A stretch of 64,000 nt of DNA, taken from Alviniconcha marisindica (lineage: Eukaryota; Mollusca; Gastropoda; Provannidae). A program made the position numbers and the translations under genes. The stretch spans positions 810,001-874,000 of the forward strand of contig JABMCL010001457.1 of assembly GCA_018857735.1 (NCBI GenBank), given 5' to 3'. Each line of letters begins with the position of its first letter. The stretch's first letter is position 1. Below the pieces are notes generated by a model. The model made no database searches and had not been told where the DNA came from. It worked only from the letters and a program-made list of their open reading frames with translations. Shown here in pieces: positions 30,421 to 42,800 of this stretch.

Positions 30421-33400
30421 TCACTTCTTGGGTCCTCCAAGAGGCTTGCCTTTGTCTTTTCCCCGCAGTTTGATGCCTGCAGGAAAGAAAACCCAGAAAA
30501 TAATGGCCATACATGTAAATGAATTGGAAAGAAAGTGCTATGCATTGCACAAATGCAAAATAATTCTAGGGACGTAACGTAGTGTGGTGAAATGAAATGT
30601 TTCCAAGGCAAGCCTTAGATGATGATGATATGGGGCTTAATGTCTCAAATGTTGGGCTAACATATTAGGGACAAGCAAGCCTTAGATAATGTCTCAAATG
30701 TTGGGCTAACATATTAGGGACAAGCAAGCCTTAGATAATGTCTCAAATGTTGGGCTGACATATTAGGGACAAGCAAGCCTTAGACAGTAATAGTTGATAT
30801 TTATGGCACCCCATCTCAGATGAGCCCAAGGCACTCACAGAAAAGCACTGAGGATTGGGGGGGGGGGGGGGAGGACGCATTAAGTACATGCATTTATACA
30901 GCTGCCCAATCAATCGTACTATACAAACACAAGTCATTCAACAGGAAATCCATGAACTACAGAAACAAAGTTGGGGGGGGGGGGGGGGGGGGGACGCAGA
31001 GGTGTGATACATCGCAATTCTAACAAAATGACTCGACCCCCATTGTACACACATGATGTTTATTAATGTAAAATGGCCAGTGAGTGGAATTTAACAAAAA
31101 AGGACCTGAAGGAGGGAGTACTTACCAGAGTACCAGTCATTTACAAAAACAAAACCACCTAATGAATACAGTGTGATTCCATTTAGCTTACACAGCTGAC
31201 CAGAGGGAACATTTCTGAATCCTGATCACTAAAATCAGCTGCAGTAAAAACCAAACTCCCCCCTAACCAATCAAACTGATGCCAAAAAAGTGACATTGTT
31301 GACAGCCTGCCTTGAACAGCATGTGAGTTTTAAGAGGCACTTCAGACTTGGAATAACTTGATGATGAACAACTGAGCCATCAGATGACACAAATAATGGG
31401 GCCATCTACACAACTGCCCCAGGCCTGACCTGTGCTTGGCTCAGCTTGGGCTAGGCACAAGCTGCCGCATTTCCTTCTGCCATCTGGATCAGACTTGAAT
31501 CAGAAGTTTGACATCATTATCGCTCCAAGCATGTCATCAGTCTGCATTCCTCCAGACCACAGCTCTGTTGCAGACAGCATATGATGAGCAATGGAATGCC
31601 AGCTACAATCAGCCCTTCCCCAGAGCCAAACAGAGTGTGGCTTGCATCAGCACAACCCAGAAATGTTTGCTTGTGTAAACAGTTCAGTTGTATCACTCTA
31701 TTCAGCTGTGTAAATAAAATGTAATGCAAGTGTTTAACAAAAAATGTGTGCTGCTGATTTGGGTCCATGGCCAGCAGCTTCAAAGAACTTCTGTCTTACT
31801 CAATAACCACACAAAATGCACTAGGAGATGGCCTGTTCTTCTTCCATCAAGAGTAGCCACACTCATCATTTTGACTATTCTGTTACTATTTTGCATAACC
31901 TCACTTTCCACACCAGAGGTTATTAAGCCTGCTTTCATCGGAAGGTGGAGAGAGGATTTCTAACACAAGCACTGATCTTAGTACATGCTACGCACACAAA
32001 GACAAGACAGACGGACTCGGAATATAACTAAAAAGCAGCCCTTTAGTCCTTCACCCTGGAGTAAACTATAGCCATTGGCATTGGATTTGCGCCAATTATG
32101 GTCTAAAGCATTAGAAAACCAGCCATGAACTCCTGATGATCAGTGATACTGAAACTCCAAGTGTTACAGTACACACTGAATAAGAATAGGAGCAGGAGCA
32201 GGATAATGAATGGGGCCTGCGCCTGCAGGAAGGAGGAGGAAAGTGCGCCATACCCACCTAATGCTCTCTCCAACTTCCCCATCACCTGGTTGTTGGGGAT
32301 GGCACGACCAGACTCGTACTCGTTGATCACCTGTTGCTTTTCATTAATTCTCTGTAAAAGCGCCGACAGGGAAAAAAAAGAAGATTATATCAAATTTTCT
32401 CTGTAATGACACAGACAGAAAAAGAAGACTACAAAACATTTTCTCTGTAAAAGCACAGACAGGAACAGATGAAAACTACATGACAATTTCTCTGTAAAAG
32501 GACAGGGAGAAACTAAAAGTTTACTTCACATTTTCCCTGTAAATGCTAGCACAGATAAACAGAAGGAACAAAATTATATCATAATTTCTCTGTAAAACTA
32601 AAAGGACAGGGAGAAACCAAAAGACAAAGATTACATCATATTTTCCCTGTAAAATGACAGAGAGAGAGAGAGAGTGGGGGAGAGAGAGAGACACACACAC
32701 ACACACAGATCACATTTTCTCTGTGAAGGCAGAAAAAGAAAATAAATCATTAAATGACATCACATCTTTTTAGCATTATAATTTATATATTTATATATAT
32801 AAATAAATAACTATAAAACAGTATGTACAAGGGTGGCCAAATGGCTGCATACTCTACCTTCTAATCCAACACTGGGTGAAACTACACATTTCTGTTTACA
32901 GTTTCTGCATGCATTTAAGTGACCACTGGATGTAATAGTTAAAGGAAAAGTCCAAGGTTTTTAAGTATGCAAAATGACCATCGAAATGATTGACAAATAA
33001 GTCACTAGTTTGAGATTTAATGAAATAAAAAATGAACAAAAATGTTTATGTTGGTTTTTAATCAATTTTATTTTCTGTAGGCTGGCTGAGACTGCTGTCT
33101 CGGGTTCTCCATCAGTCACGTGACTTTTTCGGAAGTGACGTCTGTCTGGGGAGTCAGTAACGTCAGTCTGGGGAGTCAGTGCAGTTGCCATCTTAGATTG
33201 TTCATTGAATGTGTATGCGTGTGGTCGACAAAAAGCTCTACCATGCCGGCCTGCTGTATTGCAGCAAACTGTAACAACTCACAAGCAACCCAAAGCATAA
33301 CTATATTACTATGCATGATTTCCCACGGAATCAACCCGCTGTGAGGCGAAAATGGGTCAAATTTGTACAATTCAAACGAGCTGACTTTTATGCTGCGCCT

Positions 33401-36400
33401 CAGTCACGCCCATTTGTGCAGCAAGCACTTCGTTGAGTGCGATTTTGTAAACTTTATGGTGGAATACCAAATGGAGTTTGCTTCAAAGCGGAATTTGTAG
33501 GGCTGTCCACAGGGTAACCGACTTGCAAAAAAATCCAGTTCGAATCTCCAAGGATGAAGCTGACGAGCAGCAAGTGCACAGCATGATACCAAAAACTGAG
33601 AGAGACACTGATACCCTGAAACAAGCACTAACAAGGCAAACACAAAAAGTCTAACACAATGCCTACAGCAGAAAAGGCCTTGAAAGAAAGAGACCGTACA
33701 CAAATGCCTGTGGCAAAGACAAAAAGAACGGACCACAAATGCCTGTGGCAAAGACAGAAAGAATGGACCACAAATGCCTGTGGCAAAGAAAGAAAGACCA
33801 AACCACAAATGCTGGTGGAAAAAATGGCTTCCCTAATCAGTCAAGCAAACAGCTGACACCAAATGAAAGAAACAAAACAGCTGAAACCACCTCAAAAACC
33901 CCTAACGGTTGCCTACCTGCAAGCATAAGGTGGAAAAAACACCAAAAAACAAGCAAACAAAAACCACACCAAATCACAACAGTCTAATAGACTACTGTCA
34001 ACGAAGGAGTGGACTACTACAGTCATAAGAGCACAGAGCAAAAATAAATGTGCCAACGACAAACAGACGGAAAGCCAAACTTTCCATAACTAACTCTAAA
34101 CTAACCCCTCACTAACCCGGCTTCCATCTAGAAAAACAACGGCTGCAGACTGATAAAGCAAAACTCTAATCAGGACGACCGATGACAAAGCATCAGGATG
34201 TAAACAAATGCAGACGACAAGAGAAATACAAAATGGCTGCCCTAATCAGGCAAGCTAACAAGCGGGTACAAATGGCCAATAAACCAAAGATAAAAAAGAA
34301 AGAATGCATGGTGAAAAAGAAGGGTAAAAGAGAGAGAAAACAACAACACTTTCTGAAAAGAAAGAGGAGGCATGTAATGTCAGCGAGCAACGGGACAAAG
34401 GCTGGATACACGTAATCCGTGGACACGATACAACCCACTTAGCAGTGACAACACGGCAGGGCAACAGACACTCACGAACTACCCCACACAATGAAAGAAT
34501 GAGAGGTCTCGTTAAACATCGAGACTACCCCCCTCACTTGTACATTGTAAATGAACAATATAACTCAAGAAACAAAAGGGCAAGCCAAGAGAAAAAACAG
34601 TGAATGGCAAGAACCGGTAACTGGCCCAACTCCAAACCCTAACCCAGGGAGGCCACGGAATTGCTAGTCTATTGAACTAGAACGAACAAAACTTTTTCAT
34701 TTTTACATATGATGAAACAAACAAGGATAAATTGGGAAAATAAAACACCCAATAAAAAGCAGGCTCCCTGACGAGGTCTAGCCTGTTGTGAAAGCTAGAG
34801 TAAACGGAACGAAAAAGACTGAAACGCCACGCACCTAACAAGGTTCAAGAAAGATGAAATAACAAGGAGGAAATAAACAAAGACCCAACTACTGACAGTG
34901 GCATCAGAGCTTCATCCATTGAGATTCAAACTGGATTTTTTATAAGTCGGTTACCCTGTGGCTACAAGCCATTTTGCAGTGATTCCCCAGAGTGACATAG
35001 TGCGCATATGTACACATGATTTTCAGCATCATGGCGACGCTTTCGGTACGACAAAAAATGCCTGTTTTCATGCATTTATAACCCTCAGATCACAATTTCA
35101 CCTACATCATTGTTCTCAGCGAACTTTAATGGAAATTGTGTCAAAAATCACCCCCAACCTTGGACTTGTCCTTTAAAGCATTTAATTAAAACTTGACTTT
35201 TTCTTAAGGTGTGTATTTATGTTGGGGTACAGGGAAGCTGGCCAAAGAAAACAAAAAAAGATGTGCTCCGAAGTCATATATCAAACTAGGTAAGATCTGG
35301 GATGCAAACAAACATAATTTATAGAAAAATCTGCACCAGTTTGGGGTGGGGGAGACACAGAGAGGAACTGACCAAATTAAAATAAGAAAAAAACAGGGAT
35401 AGAGGGATAGCAACAACAACAACACCCAACAACTTTGGATTTGGATAATGCAATTCCATCTCTCCCATGTAGCAATGACCACTGTTCGTACACATGAAAC
35501 ATGCACTTCACATCCATGAAAAGTCCCCCCTCCCAGACTGAACAAGGTCTCTCCCCACAGTACCTGTGCAAGATCTTTCTGTGTGAGTCCCTTGGCCTGA
35601 CGCCCCTGCTGGATAAGCTTGCAGACATCCAGACCCACATGCTCATGGTGGAGCTCCTCTGTCTCGCGGTCCAGCTTGGCTGTATTTTTGGCTGCTGATA
35701 ACTGCTTGTTTTGCCCCGCTGTAACTGAACAAACAAGCTTCACATCAAACTTTTCTTTTCTTTTCCAGATGTAAAGAGTATGTCTGCAAAGAGAAATCAT
35801 CTAATTGGAAACGGATAGCAGCTTTTAGTTTTACTTCAGGATGCTAATAAGACCATGAAATGAGGTCAAGGTCACTTAACTAAAATGAACAGAACAAACA
35901 TGCACCATGTGACCATAACAGCTTCATGAGGAGATTTCATATTACTTACATTTTTTCGATGTTTCAATGTCAGCCCCAGTCCTCATTGCAGAATTAATAG
36001 CCTGAAAATATAATTAAACAGTAAGTGTTTCAAATAAAGACAGAAAGAGCAACTACTACTCATGCCACTTACTTCAAGCAATAATTGGGTACCAGAGTCC
36101 TTACATTTAAATTATGTCCAGCAAACAATGTAGGCTATTAGTATTAACCGTATAACTATAAGCCACTTATATTCAAGGGAAAATGTTATCTGACAAAGTG
36201 ACATGAAAATTGAAATGCCAAGTAAACCATGACAGTAAAAAAAATCATTCTATATTTAACATCTTATTTAACGGCTTATTTAACATCAGAAAATTTCTTT
36301 TGAACAATCTCAAGAGAGACAGCATTTTCAGCTCTTCCCTTCTCCCTCCAAGTTCCAACACTGAATAATTCCTGATATAAACAAAAAAATCACACCGCAT

Positions 36401-37977
36401 GCCCAGGACTGCACTGTGTTTTGGGCATATTTCAGTGATATTCATGCAGTTTTAAATGCCACATACACATTTTTTCAGATCATAACGTGAAATGCATTTC
36501 CTCATATAGTGACAAACATCAATAAATCTAGAAAGGACTATAGTCACAGCACTGACCTCGCCTTGCTGCACTTGAACACCCATTTTTGCTCACTGGGACA
36601 GTGGAATACGCCTAATCCTATTGGGCGGTTCGATGAAGCTAGTTTGCATGAGTGAATGTCCTTTGTAATCTTTTGTGCAAGAAGTTGCGAGAGGTCACAG
36701 CGTCACTTCCAGGCCGATTTCTGAGTAGGCGTTGCTTTACGCTGTGTGTAACAATGGAAGTTGAACCTAGAATTGTGAAGCAGTACAAATGCCACCACTG
36801 TTGCAGTTGCAAAAAATACAAGGGAAAGGGGATGGAGGGTGGGAAAAAAGTGTCTTTGCGTTGTTTTTTGGCTGACCAGAAGATTGTGACTTCGTGGAAA
36901 AAATGCGTTTTACTTTTAGGGCATCTTATCGCATGAGCAACAAGTTATTGCTTGTCAGACACATTCTGACTACGGGCCTCCAAAAATGCCTTTAAAGTTG
37001 GCAGTGTAAAATTTGCAAATTCATTTTCACTGCCTTCCATTGTGAAGAAAGTATGCACCAGAAGTTAAAGCAGCCAAAGAACTGAAGCGATGCCAGGCAA
37101 AAGTCAAGGGAGTTAACGACCCCGCCTGAACCGCCCAATACTAGTCATAGCTGGCCTGTTATTGGAATAAGGGTGGCCAGAATAGGCTGGAATAATTTAA
37201 CCAGATCACTGATTGATTCAGAAAGAACTAAAACCTCATGAGGATCAGAGCCCAAGTAGTCTTTTTCAGAAACTAATTTGAGTGGATGAATGAAATTTGG
37301 TGTGTACCACTACCTGTATTGTTACTGCTCATTAATTTCATTGAGTTAAAAAAATTGTTGCCAAAATCAAAGATATTCTGGGAGCATTGCAACCCATAGT
37401 AGCACTAGCACTTAGCAGGGGATAGTGATTAAACTCAAACTATAAATTATAAAAATCTGAAACAAGAATGTCTGCTGGTATTCTAAATCAAGATCCAAAA
37501 ACAAAAAATTAAAAGGTTAAAAAGAACACCACCTACTACTGTATTAGTTATTACTATTACTGTATTAGGACAAAACACAACATGCAAATTTTTTGGGTAA
37601 TCCCCCTTTATCAAGCTACAAAACAACACTTAAGCAACAGTTAAACAGTGAAAAATGATTTTAAAAAATTGATGGAGAGCTAAGACAGATGTTTTAGTTG
37701 AGCTATTTAAACAGATAAGCTCTCCATCTCATTTTTGACTGTTTAACTGTTAAGTATCATTTTGTAAATTTAGATCGACACTAGCTGTGAGGGTTAAATC
37801 CTATGGACAGTGGCGTAAAATCCACAATTATGACAAAATGAATGTCCCACTGCTAGGGTTACAAGTTTATTCTAGCCGTGGTCATGTCGCAGTTGCACTA
37901 ACCTGCTTGGACCTGAGCTGGTTTGCCTTCGCTCTGTGTCCGATGTAGGTTACTTCTTCCCAGTCTGCCTCGGCCAT
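30421..37977 (-). CDS. EDF1: Endothelial differentiation-related factor 1 / multiprotein bridging factor 1
   Basis: Five exons: 37903-37977, 35950-36001, 35564-35724, 32258-32351 and 30421-30476 (TGA). They join in phase to 145 codons; human is 148. It starts [20 protein letters not shown], has the MBF1 N-terminal segment ([14 protein letters not shown]), then [20 protein letters not shown] and the cro/C1-type helix-turn-helix (residues about 78-132: [15 protein letters not shown], then [20 protein letters not shown]). It ends [18 protein letters not shown]. The family bridges TBP and bZIP/nuclear-receptor activators and also acts at collided ribosomes (established for MBF1/EDF1). Exon 3 has tandem in-frame acceptors 6 nt apart (TTCAG|TTACAG|CGGGGC). 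Introns 1 and 3 carry DNA transposons; intron 3 also has a splice-site minisatellite. Confidence 0.97.
30605..30785. repeat. EDF1 intron 4: 49-bp tandem repeat, about 3.5 copies
   Basis: The unit reads TTAGATAATGTCTCAAATGT, then TGGGCTAACATATTAGGGAC, then AAGCAAGCC. It is followed by an interspersed relic (GATATTTATGGCACCCCATC and following) like the one at 18003, and by G homopolymers at 30857-30872 and 30971-30993. Confidence 0.85.
31024..32257. other. EDF1 intron 4, remaining part
   Basis: About 1.2 kb of unique-looking intron. No exon, TIR or repeat array was recognised. Confidence 0.4.
32341..32720. repeat. Minisatellite containing the EDF1 exon 4 splice acceptor
   Basis: Six to seven degenerate units of about 55-60 bp share TTTCTCTGTAAAAG(G/C)ACAG. 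On the gene's strand each unit reads CTTTTACAG|AGAAA, the same as the true acceptor of EDF1 exon 4 at 32351/32352 (CTTTTACAG|AGAATTAATG). The first unit therefore overlaps the exon edge and the others lie upstream in intron 3. Confidence 0.8.
33243..33500 (+). pseudogene. Degraded THAP zinc-finger domain
   Basis: From ATG 33243 the frame gives [13 protein letters not shown] (the C-x4-C start of a C2CH THAP finger). After a frame change near 33325 it continues HDFPRNQP...RRKWVKF (the conserved FP and W). After a further frame change near 33420 it gives [10 protein letters not shown] (the C-x2-H end). The order and spacing match THAP domains, but at least two frameshifts and a stop break it. 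It sits between the left TIR of the TTAA element and the left end of the nested element, so it is the N-terminus of a dead transposase. Confidence 0.75.
33508..34960. mobile_element. Second TIR element nested in the THAP transposon
   Basis: The ends are inverted repeats starting CACAGGGTAACCGACTT, followed by AAAAATCCAGTT(C/T)GAATCTC and GGATGAAGCT, about 60-70 bp long with a few mismatches. Flanks do not show a clean target duplication; TTGTAG/CTACAA just outside may be part of the TIR. The interior has a 39-bp tandem repeat at about 33700-33810 (CAAATGCCTGTGGCAAAGAC theme, 4 copies) and no recognisable transposase, so it is probably non-autonomous. Confidence 0.65.
36002..37902. other. EDF1 intron 1
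   Basis: Apart from the MITE at 36621-37138 the intron is AT-rich. Around 37590-37760 it has a diverged inverted stretch (CTTTATCAAGCTACAAAACA and TTAACTGTTAAGTATCATTT) related to sequence near 23515-23545. Confidence 0.45.
36621..37138. mobile_element. 518-bp MITE with TA target duplication
   Basis: The left end TTGGGCGGTTC and right end GAACCGCCCAA are perfect 11-bp inverted repeats flanked by TA on both sides (36619-36620, 37139-37140). Inside, a plus-strand frame from 36752 ([20 protein letters not shown], later KKVSLRCF and TSWKKC) has a cysteine pattern and W placement faintly like a THAP finger. It is too short for a transposase. Confidence 0.7.
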
Positions 37978-39244
37978 TATGAAGATAATTATTAATATTG
38001 ATAATAAAAAGAGAGCGAGTGCTAAATCGTGGACGATTAACAAAACAAAAGTTGCGCAGATTGATGAAAAATCGGCTGTGTGATGTTATTGCAACTTTCA
38101 GACCGGAACTGACGCAATGGTCGTAAAATTCGGGATTTTCGGGTTCGACCAAGGAAAAAATACCTTATATTAGGAGTTGATATCTTTTAGCACCAAATAT
38201 ATACAAATTTAACTCTAGTGAAAAATTGTAATGAACTGGCTACATGTTTAACGCGCATAGATGTCGTATTAATATTGCGAACGATTTCTGATAACTGTGT
38301 GTAGAACAAAATTCGCGACCAAGTCGACTGTTTTGAGACATCTTTTACAGGTTTCATGTGTCCTGTCGCGAAAGGTTTGCTTCATATTTTTGTCTGATTA
38401 GACTTTTTGTTTCAGTAGATATGTTTAGAATTGATTCTTATTCTGAATCTAAACCGGGCAAATCAAAACCGGGCACGTCGGCTGTCAGAGGACTGTGATA
38501 CATGTATTATTGTACTGACACAGTGACAGTGACACAACAGAAAGATTTTAACCGAGAAATGGACTGAAATTGACGACAGTTTATGTGTACCGCTTATCAT
38601 TCTGTTGGTTTATATTCGAGCTTTTGTTGTTTTTGCGAAACACTTTTCATCAACATCTTTGGATGTAATTCCAGAATGGGTTAATGGCTTGATCTGCAGA
38701 ATTTATGCTCCATTTTATCACAAAGATGGAGAGAAAATAAACTCTACTTCAGATCAAGGCTGAGGGGACAGAAATTTCGTTTCATACTCTTGCTCCAGCA
38801 ACAGTGTTAGCATTTTAACCATAAACTCTTCAAACCACATGACCCCAACCCAAAGTGTCTGTTAAAGTGTTATTAGTGTTAATAAGCATTATTCAGTTAT
38901 TGTCTTAATTTTATGAAATATTCTTTGGGGTTGCATAAAAGGCATGGTCATACTCATAGCACAAATCTGAAAAGAATGATGCTTGATTATGTTTGACACG
39001 TGTATCTTTTAGTTTTGTTGTTTGTTTTTTCTTCTGTATAGTGTCCAACTTCAGCATTTTGAAGACTGATGCTTTTAGTGCATGCTGGATTATTTTGTTT
39101 TTTCCATAATCCACCTAACGCTGACATGGACTACATGATCTTTCTTCTTCTCTTCTTTCCTTAGATGCCCACAACCATGTTGATGATTATTCCCCGCAAA
39201 ACAAACAAAAAGTTTAAAACAAAAACAAAAAACTAGTTGACTGG
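37978..39244. other. EDF1-BAG6 intergenic region (divergent)
   Basis: EDF1 and BAG6 point away from each other, with 1.98 kb between start codons. The EDF1 promoter should lie just right of 37977. An untranslated first exon of BAG6 may also lie here, because BAG6 exon 1 is preceded by an acceptor. I could not place transcription starts. Confidence 0.45.
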
Positions 39245-39514
39245 TCAGTAGGAGGCACGTGACACAAAAGTGTCTACAGTCGTTACCTCAACTGCATCCT
39301 TGGAGAGAGAGTTCCAGTCCCTGATGGTGCGGGGTAAAAAGGAACGGCCTCTGCACTGTGTTCTGGTGGTGATGAGGCTAAGCTGTTGACAGTGGGAGCA
39401 GCACTTGCAGGGTGGTGGTGGGACTAGTTTGGTCTTGATGATGGGGCACTGGACTAGTCCATTGTAGATTTTGTACATCACCCCTAGGCGTGAGGTCTTC
39501 CTGCGCTTTAACAT
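39245..39514 (-). mobile_element. LINE fragment: C-terminal tail of a non-LTR reverse transcriptase
   Basis: The minus-strand frame reads RRKTSRLGVMYKIYNGLV near the start and SFLPRTIRDWNSLSKDAVEV near the end. This is the conserved C-terminal pattern of CR1/RTE/Jockey-like reverse transcriptases (MYKI.NGLV, then SFFPRTI.DWN.LP). Only the last 80-odd residues are present; the rest is absent, as expected for a 5'-truncated insertion. Confidence 0.85.
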
Positions 39515-39878
39515 GCATATTGATTTTGTGTGTGTATATGCACATGGGGGACATTAGTTTACAGTCTCATTGAAAGGACTTTTGTAGAGTCTCCACAGAA
39601 TTTGACTCTGGAGAGATCTCAGGGTGCCTAGCACAAAACGGTCACACATCCATTTGGTAACCATGGTTAGGTACTAGACTGCAAACATTGCAAAGATCCT
39701 TTCCGGTGCCTTGCTTTTTGGATTATTGTGCATTATACGCCAAAAATAAACATGTGCTTTGTAGCTGGATCTGTGCATGTGGATGCAGTAGCCAGTGTTT
39801 GCTGACATTTTTCAATTTGTACTTGAGTGGGTCATATCATTCTGGTCTGACTGAATTTTTGAATTTTTCTTTCCTCAG

Positions 39879-42800
39879 TGAATCAAAGTAAAAGAACCAA
39901 GAGGCAAGCTAGGAGCGTGATACCCAGGAGGGACTGGCTGGCATAAAACACTGCCACCATGTTGGATGTAACAGTCAAGACACTGGATGGCCAGAACAAG
40001 ACTTTTAGTATACCTGAGGAGGTATGAATACATGAAGGAATGAAAAATACTGTTACACTTACAAATCGTGAAATACAAAAATGTCAATGCACAGGTTGAC
40101 TCGTTGAGCTTAATGGCTTATTATGGCAAACTGTTGATATGGGAACACAGGATGGTAGTCAGGGCTAATTTATTATAATACTGGTTGATTTGTTATGTTT
40201 GTTACGGATTACACTGTTGTGTAATTTTAGATTTATCGTCCATTCTAGATTTATTCGTATCAATGACAATGGCTAGCGAGGAAACTTGCCTTTGATAATT
40301 GTATGTGCATTACACCTCAACTGTTCAAGGTCTGAAAAATGCATAATATATGATTCATTTAGACGGCTTAAAATATGCGTTAACACAGTCGCTGCAACTG
40401 CAAGAGAGTCAGGCTGGTAGTGATACTGTGTTTGTTTGTTTTTAAATTGTCATGCAAGTCATGATCATAATCATATGAATTTTTAAATACCCTTGTAGTT
40501 AAAGTTGTAAGTATATTAAACATGTTTCTAGTTCTAGTTGCTAATTATATGATTCAGTGAGATTAATATATCAGACTTTCATTTTCAAAAGAAAACATAA
40601 ATGGACCAAAATACAGCTTTATTTAAGTTGAATAATTAAATATATATATATTTGTAATATTAATAATCTCAGTGCATACTATCAGTATCAATGTAGTTTA
40701 TACATTGTTATGCAATAGTTTGTGCAATTGACAAGGAATTGATTTAATTCATTCATTTCTTCCTACAGACAACTGTTGCTCAGTTCAAAGAAAAGATAGC
40801 TGACTCGATTGTGAGTATTTCCTTCTTTTTGATTATTATTTAAAATTAATGACACTGACAGTGCAGGTTATCTTTTCCATATTTGAATCTGTAGTCATAG
40901 TTTATTGTTTGAGAATGAACTCTGTGTGTGTGTGTGTGAAAGAGAAAGAGAGAGAGTGTCTGTGTGTGCAGGTGTCAAATATGTCTGCTTGGTGATGATT
41001 TTCCTTGAGTTGATCAGATTCCGGTATTTTTGTGTGGCCATTTTCACTATGACCTAAAAAAAACCCTGTACATTCTGTGCATGGAAATGGTGGCAGTTTG
41101 GCATTATTGTTATATAATATTAAGTTGTTAAATATCAATAAAGGTGAACCAGAGTGTACTACAACTTAATCCAATAATATTAATAATAATAATAATAGAT
41201 AACTTTTGTATAGTGCTATTCTCTGGTGTACCCAAACTCACTGCACTTTACAACATTCTCCAACATTTTCTAAGTTTCACAAACGTAATACATATAATTA
41301 TGACAACTAACAATGTATAATATACAAGTACATGTGCCATATGAGAAGCAGCAATATATATATAAAGAAAATGAATCATTATATTACTACCTACCCTTAA
41401 TTCCATCTCTCCCAGTCCCCACCCCTGCCCCCAACTGACACACGCACACACACACATACACACAACAGGGACACAAGATAGTTGTGAATGTGATAAAAAC
41501 ACTTAAGCTGAGCAAGTGGTTCAGTTTGTTGGTGTTTTATAGTTTCTTGTAAATTGCATGGGTGGAATTAATCTGCTACAACTGTACAAGTACAAATTGT
41601 TCTGTTTTTGTTTTGTTTTTATTTATTTTTATTTTTTAGGCTGGTTAGCTGTCATCTTTAAGTTAGCTGGTGTTTTATAGTTTCTTTTAAATTGCATGGG
41701 TGGAATTAATCTGCTACAACTGTACAAGCACAATTTTTTTATTTTTTAGGCTGCTTATCTGTAGTCAATGTTACTGTCATGTCAATATCATTTTGGTGAA
41801 TGGTTGTCACATAAGTTTACTATTTTAGTATTTATTTCTGTCACTATCAGTATCACTGTCAAAGTCCTTTCAGATCTATTGTTGTCGTGTAAGGGTGTGT
41901 GAGACTGTATTCTTAATATTTTGATCATTGTTTACATTGCAGAATATACCAGCTGATATTCAGCGCTTGATTTTCCATGGACGTGTCCTTCAAGATGACA
42001 AACTTCTGAATGAATACGGTATAGTGACAGTAGCTTTTATCAAAGGGGACTGGTGCAGTCTAGTGGTGAAGGCACTAGGCTCATGGATCTTGGGGTTTAA
42101 ACCGTGGTTCCAGTTGCAACCTTTTACCCCATGTACTGAATCCCTCTCAGTGTTAGGGCGGGTCCCCCACTGATACTGTGATAGGATCATCGTCTGTCTG
42201 GGGTTTATGAAGAACAAGGGACCAGCATGCACACCTTGGAGAACCCATGGCAGTGGAAGACTAAGCACTGTCCTGGCATAGATCTGTACAAGTTTCACCA
42301 ACTTGGTTAAAGCCCATTGCGCACCACCCCGTCTTTGAAACGTTTGCCCAACGTTGCCTCTTTCTGTGCCAGAGCTGTCCTCCAGGGGACTGATGGTGTG
42401 ATGTTGTGACCAGAGTGAGGAATTAATCAGACTGGGTCCAAAAGGTGGTTTGGGTGGGGTGGAGATGGCTTAATTTGTTTCTGTATCTTAATGTCTGTTA
42501 ATTAAAAGTGTTATTTTGTGTTTTTGTTTTTTTAATGTGGATTTAAAAAAACAGAAGGATGATATATATATATCTATGTATCAAGGAAGACAGTAAGATC
42601 TGCCTTTCCCATTCTGAATGCTAGTCCTCACAGCTTTTGGTTTTTGGTCTGTTATTGTTTTGTATGTACATATATACATTTTTCCCCTTTTAACTTGTAA
42701 CTTGAGTTAGAGAATGAATACTTAGATTGATTGAATGCTAATTTTTTACCTTGTTTTAATGTTTCACCCTGATACAACTTTAACACGGTCAGCTGGTGAT

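Larger units (their letters stand above)
32943..35172. mobile_element. THAP-bearing DNA transposon with TTAA duplication (Kolobok-like)
   Basis: TTAA lies at both borders (32939-32942 and 35173-35176). Terminal inverted repeats are AGGAAAAGTCCAAGGTT on the left and AGGACAAGTCCAAGGTT (inverse) on the right, 16 of 17 matching. The left half carries a broken THAP domain. TTAA target duplications with a THAP-containing transposase are the signature of the Kolobok superfamily; piggyBac shares TTAA but lacks THAP. A second TIR element interrupts it at 33508-34960. It lies in EDF1 intron 3. Confidence 0.8.

Noticed and set aside
35204..35800. 198-codon minus-strand frame as an intronless gene
   Set aside because: It only partly coincides with EDF1 exon 3 (35564-35724); the remainder is intron reading frame.
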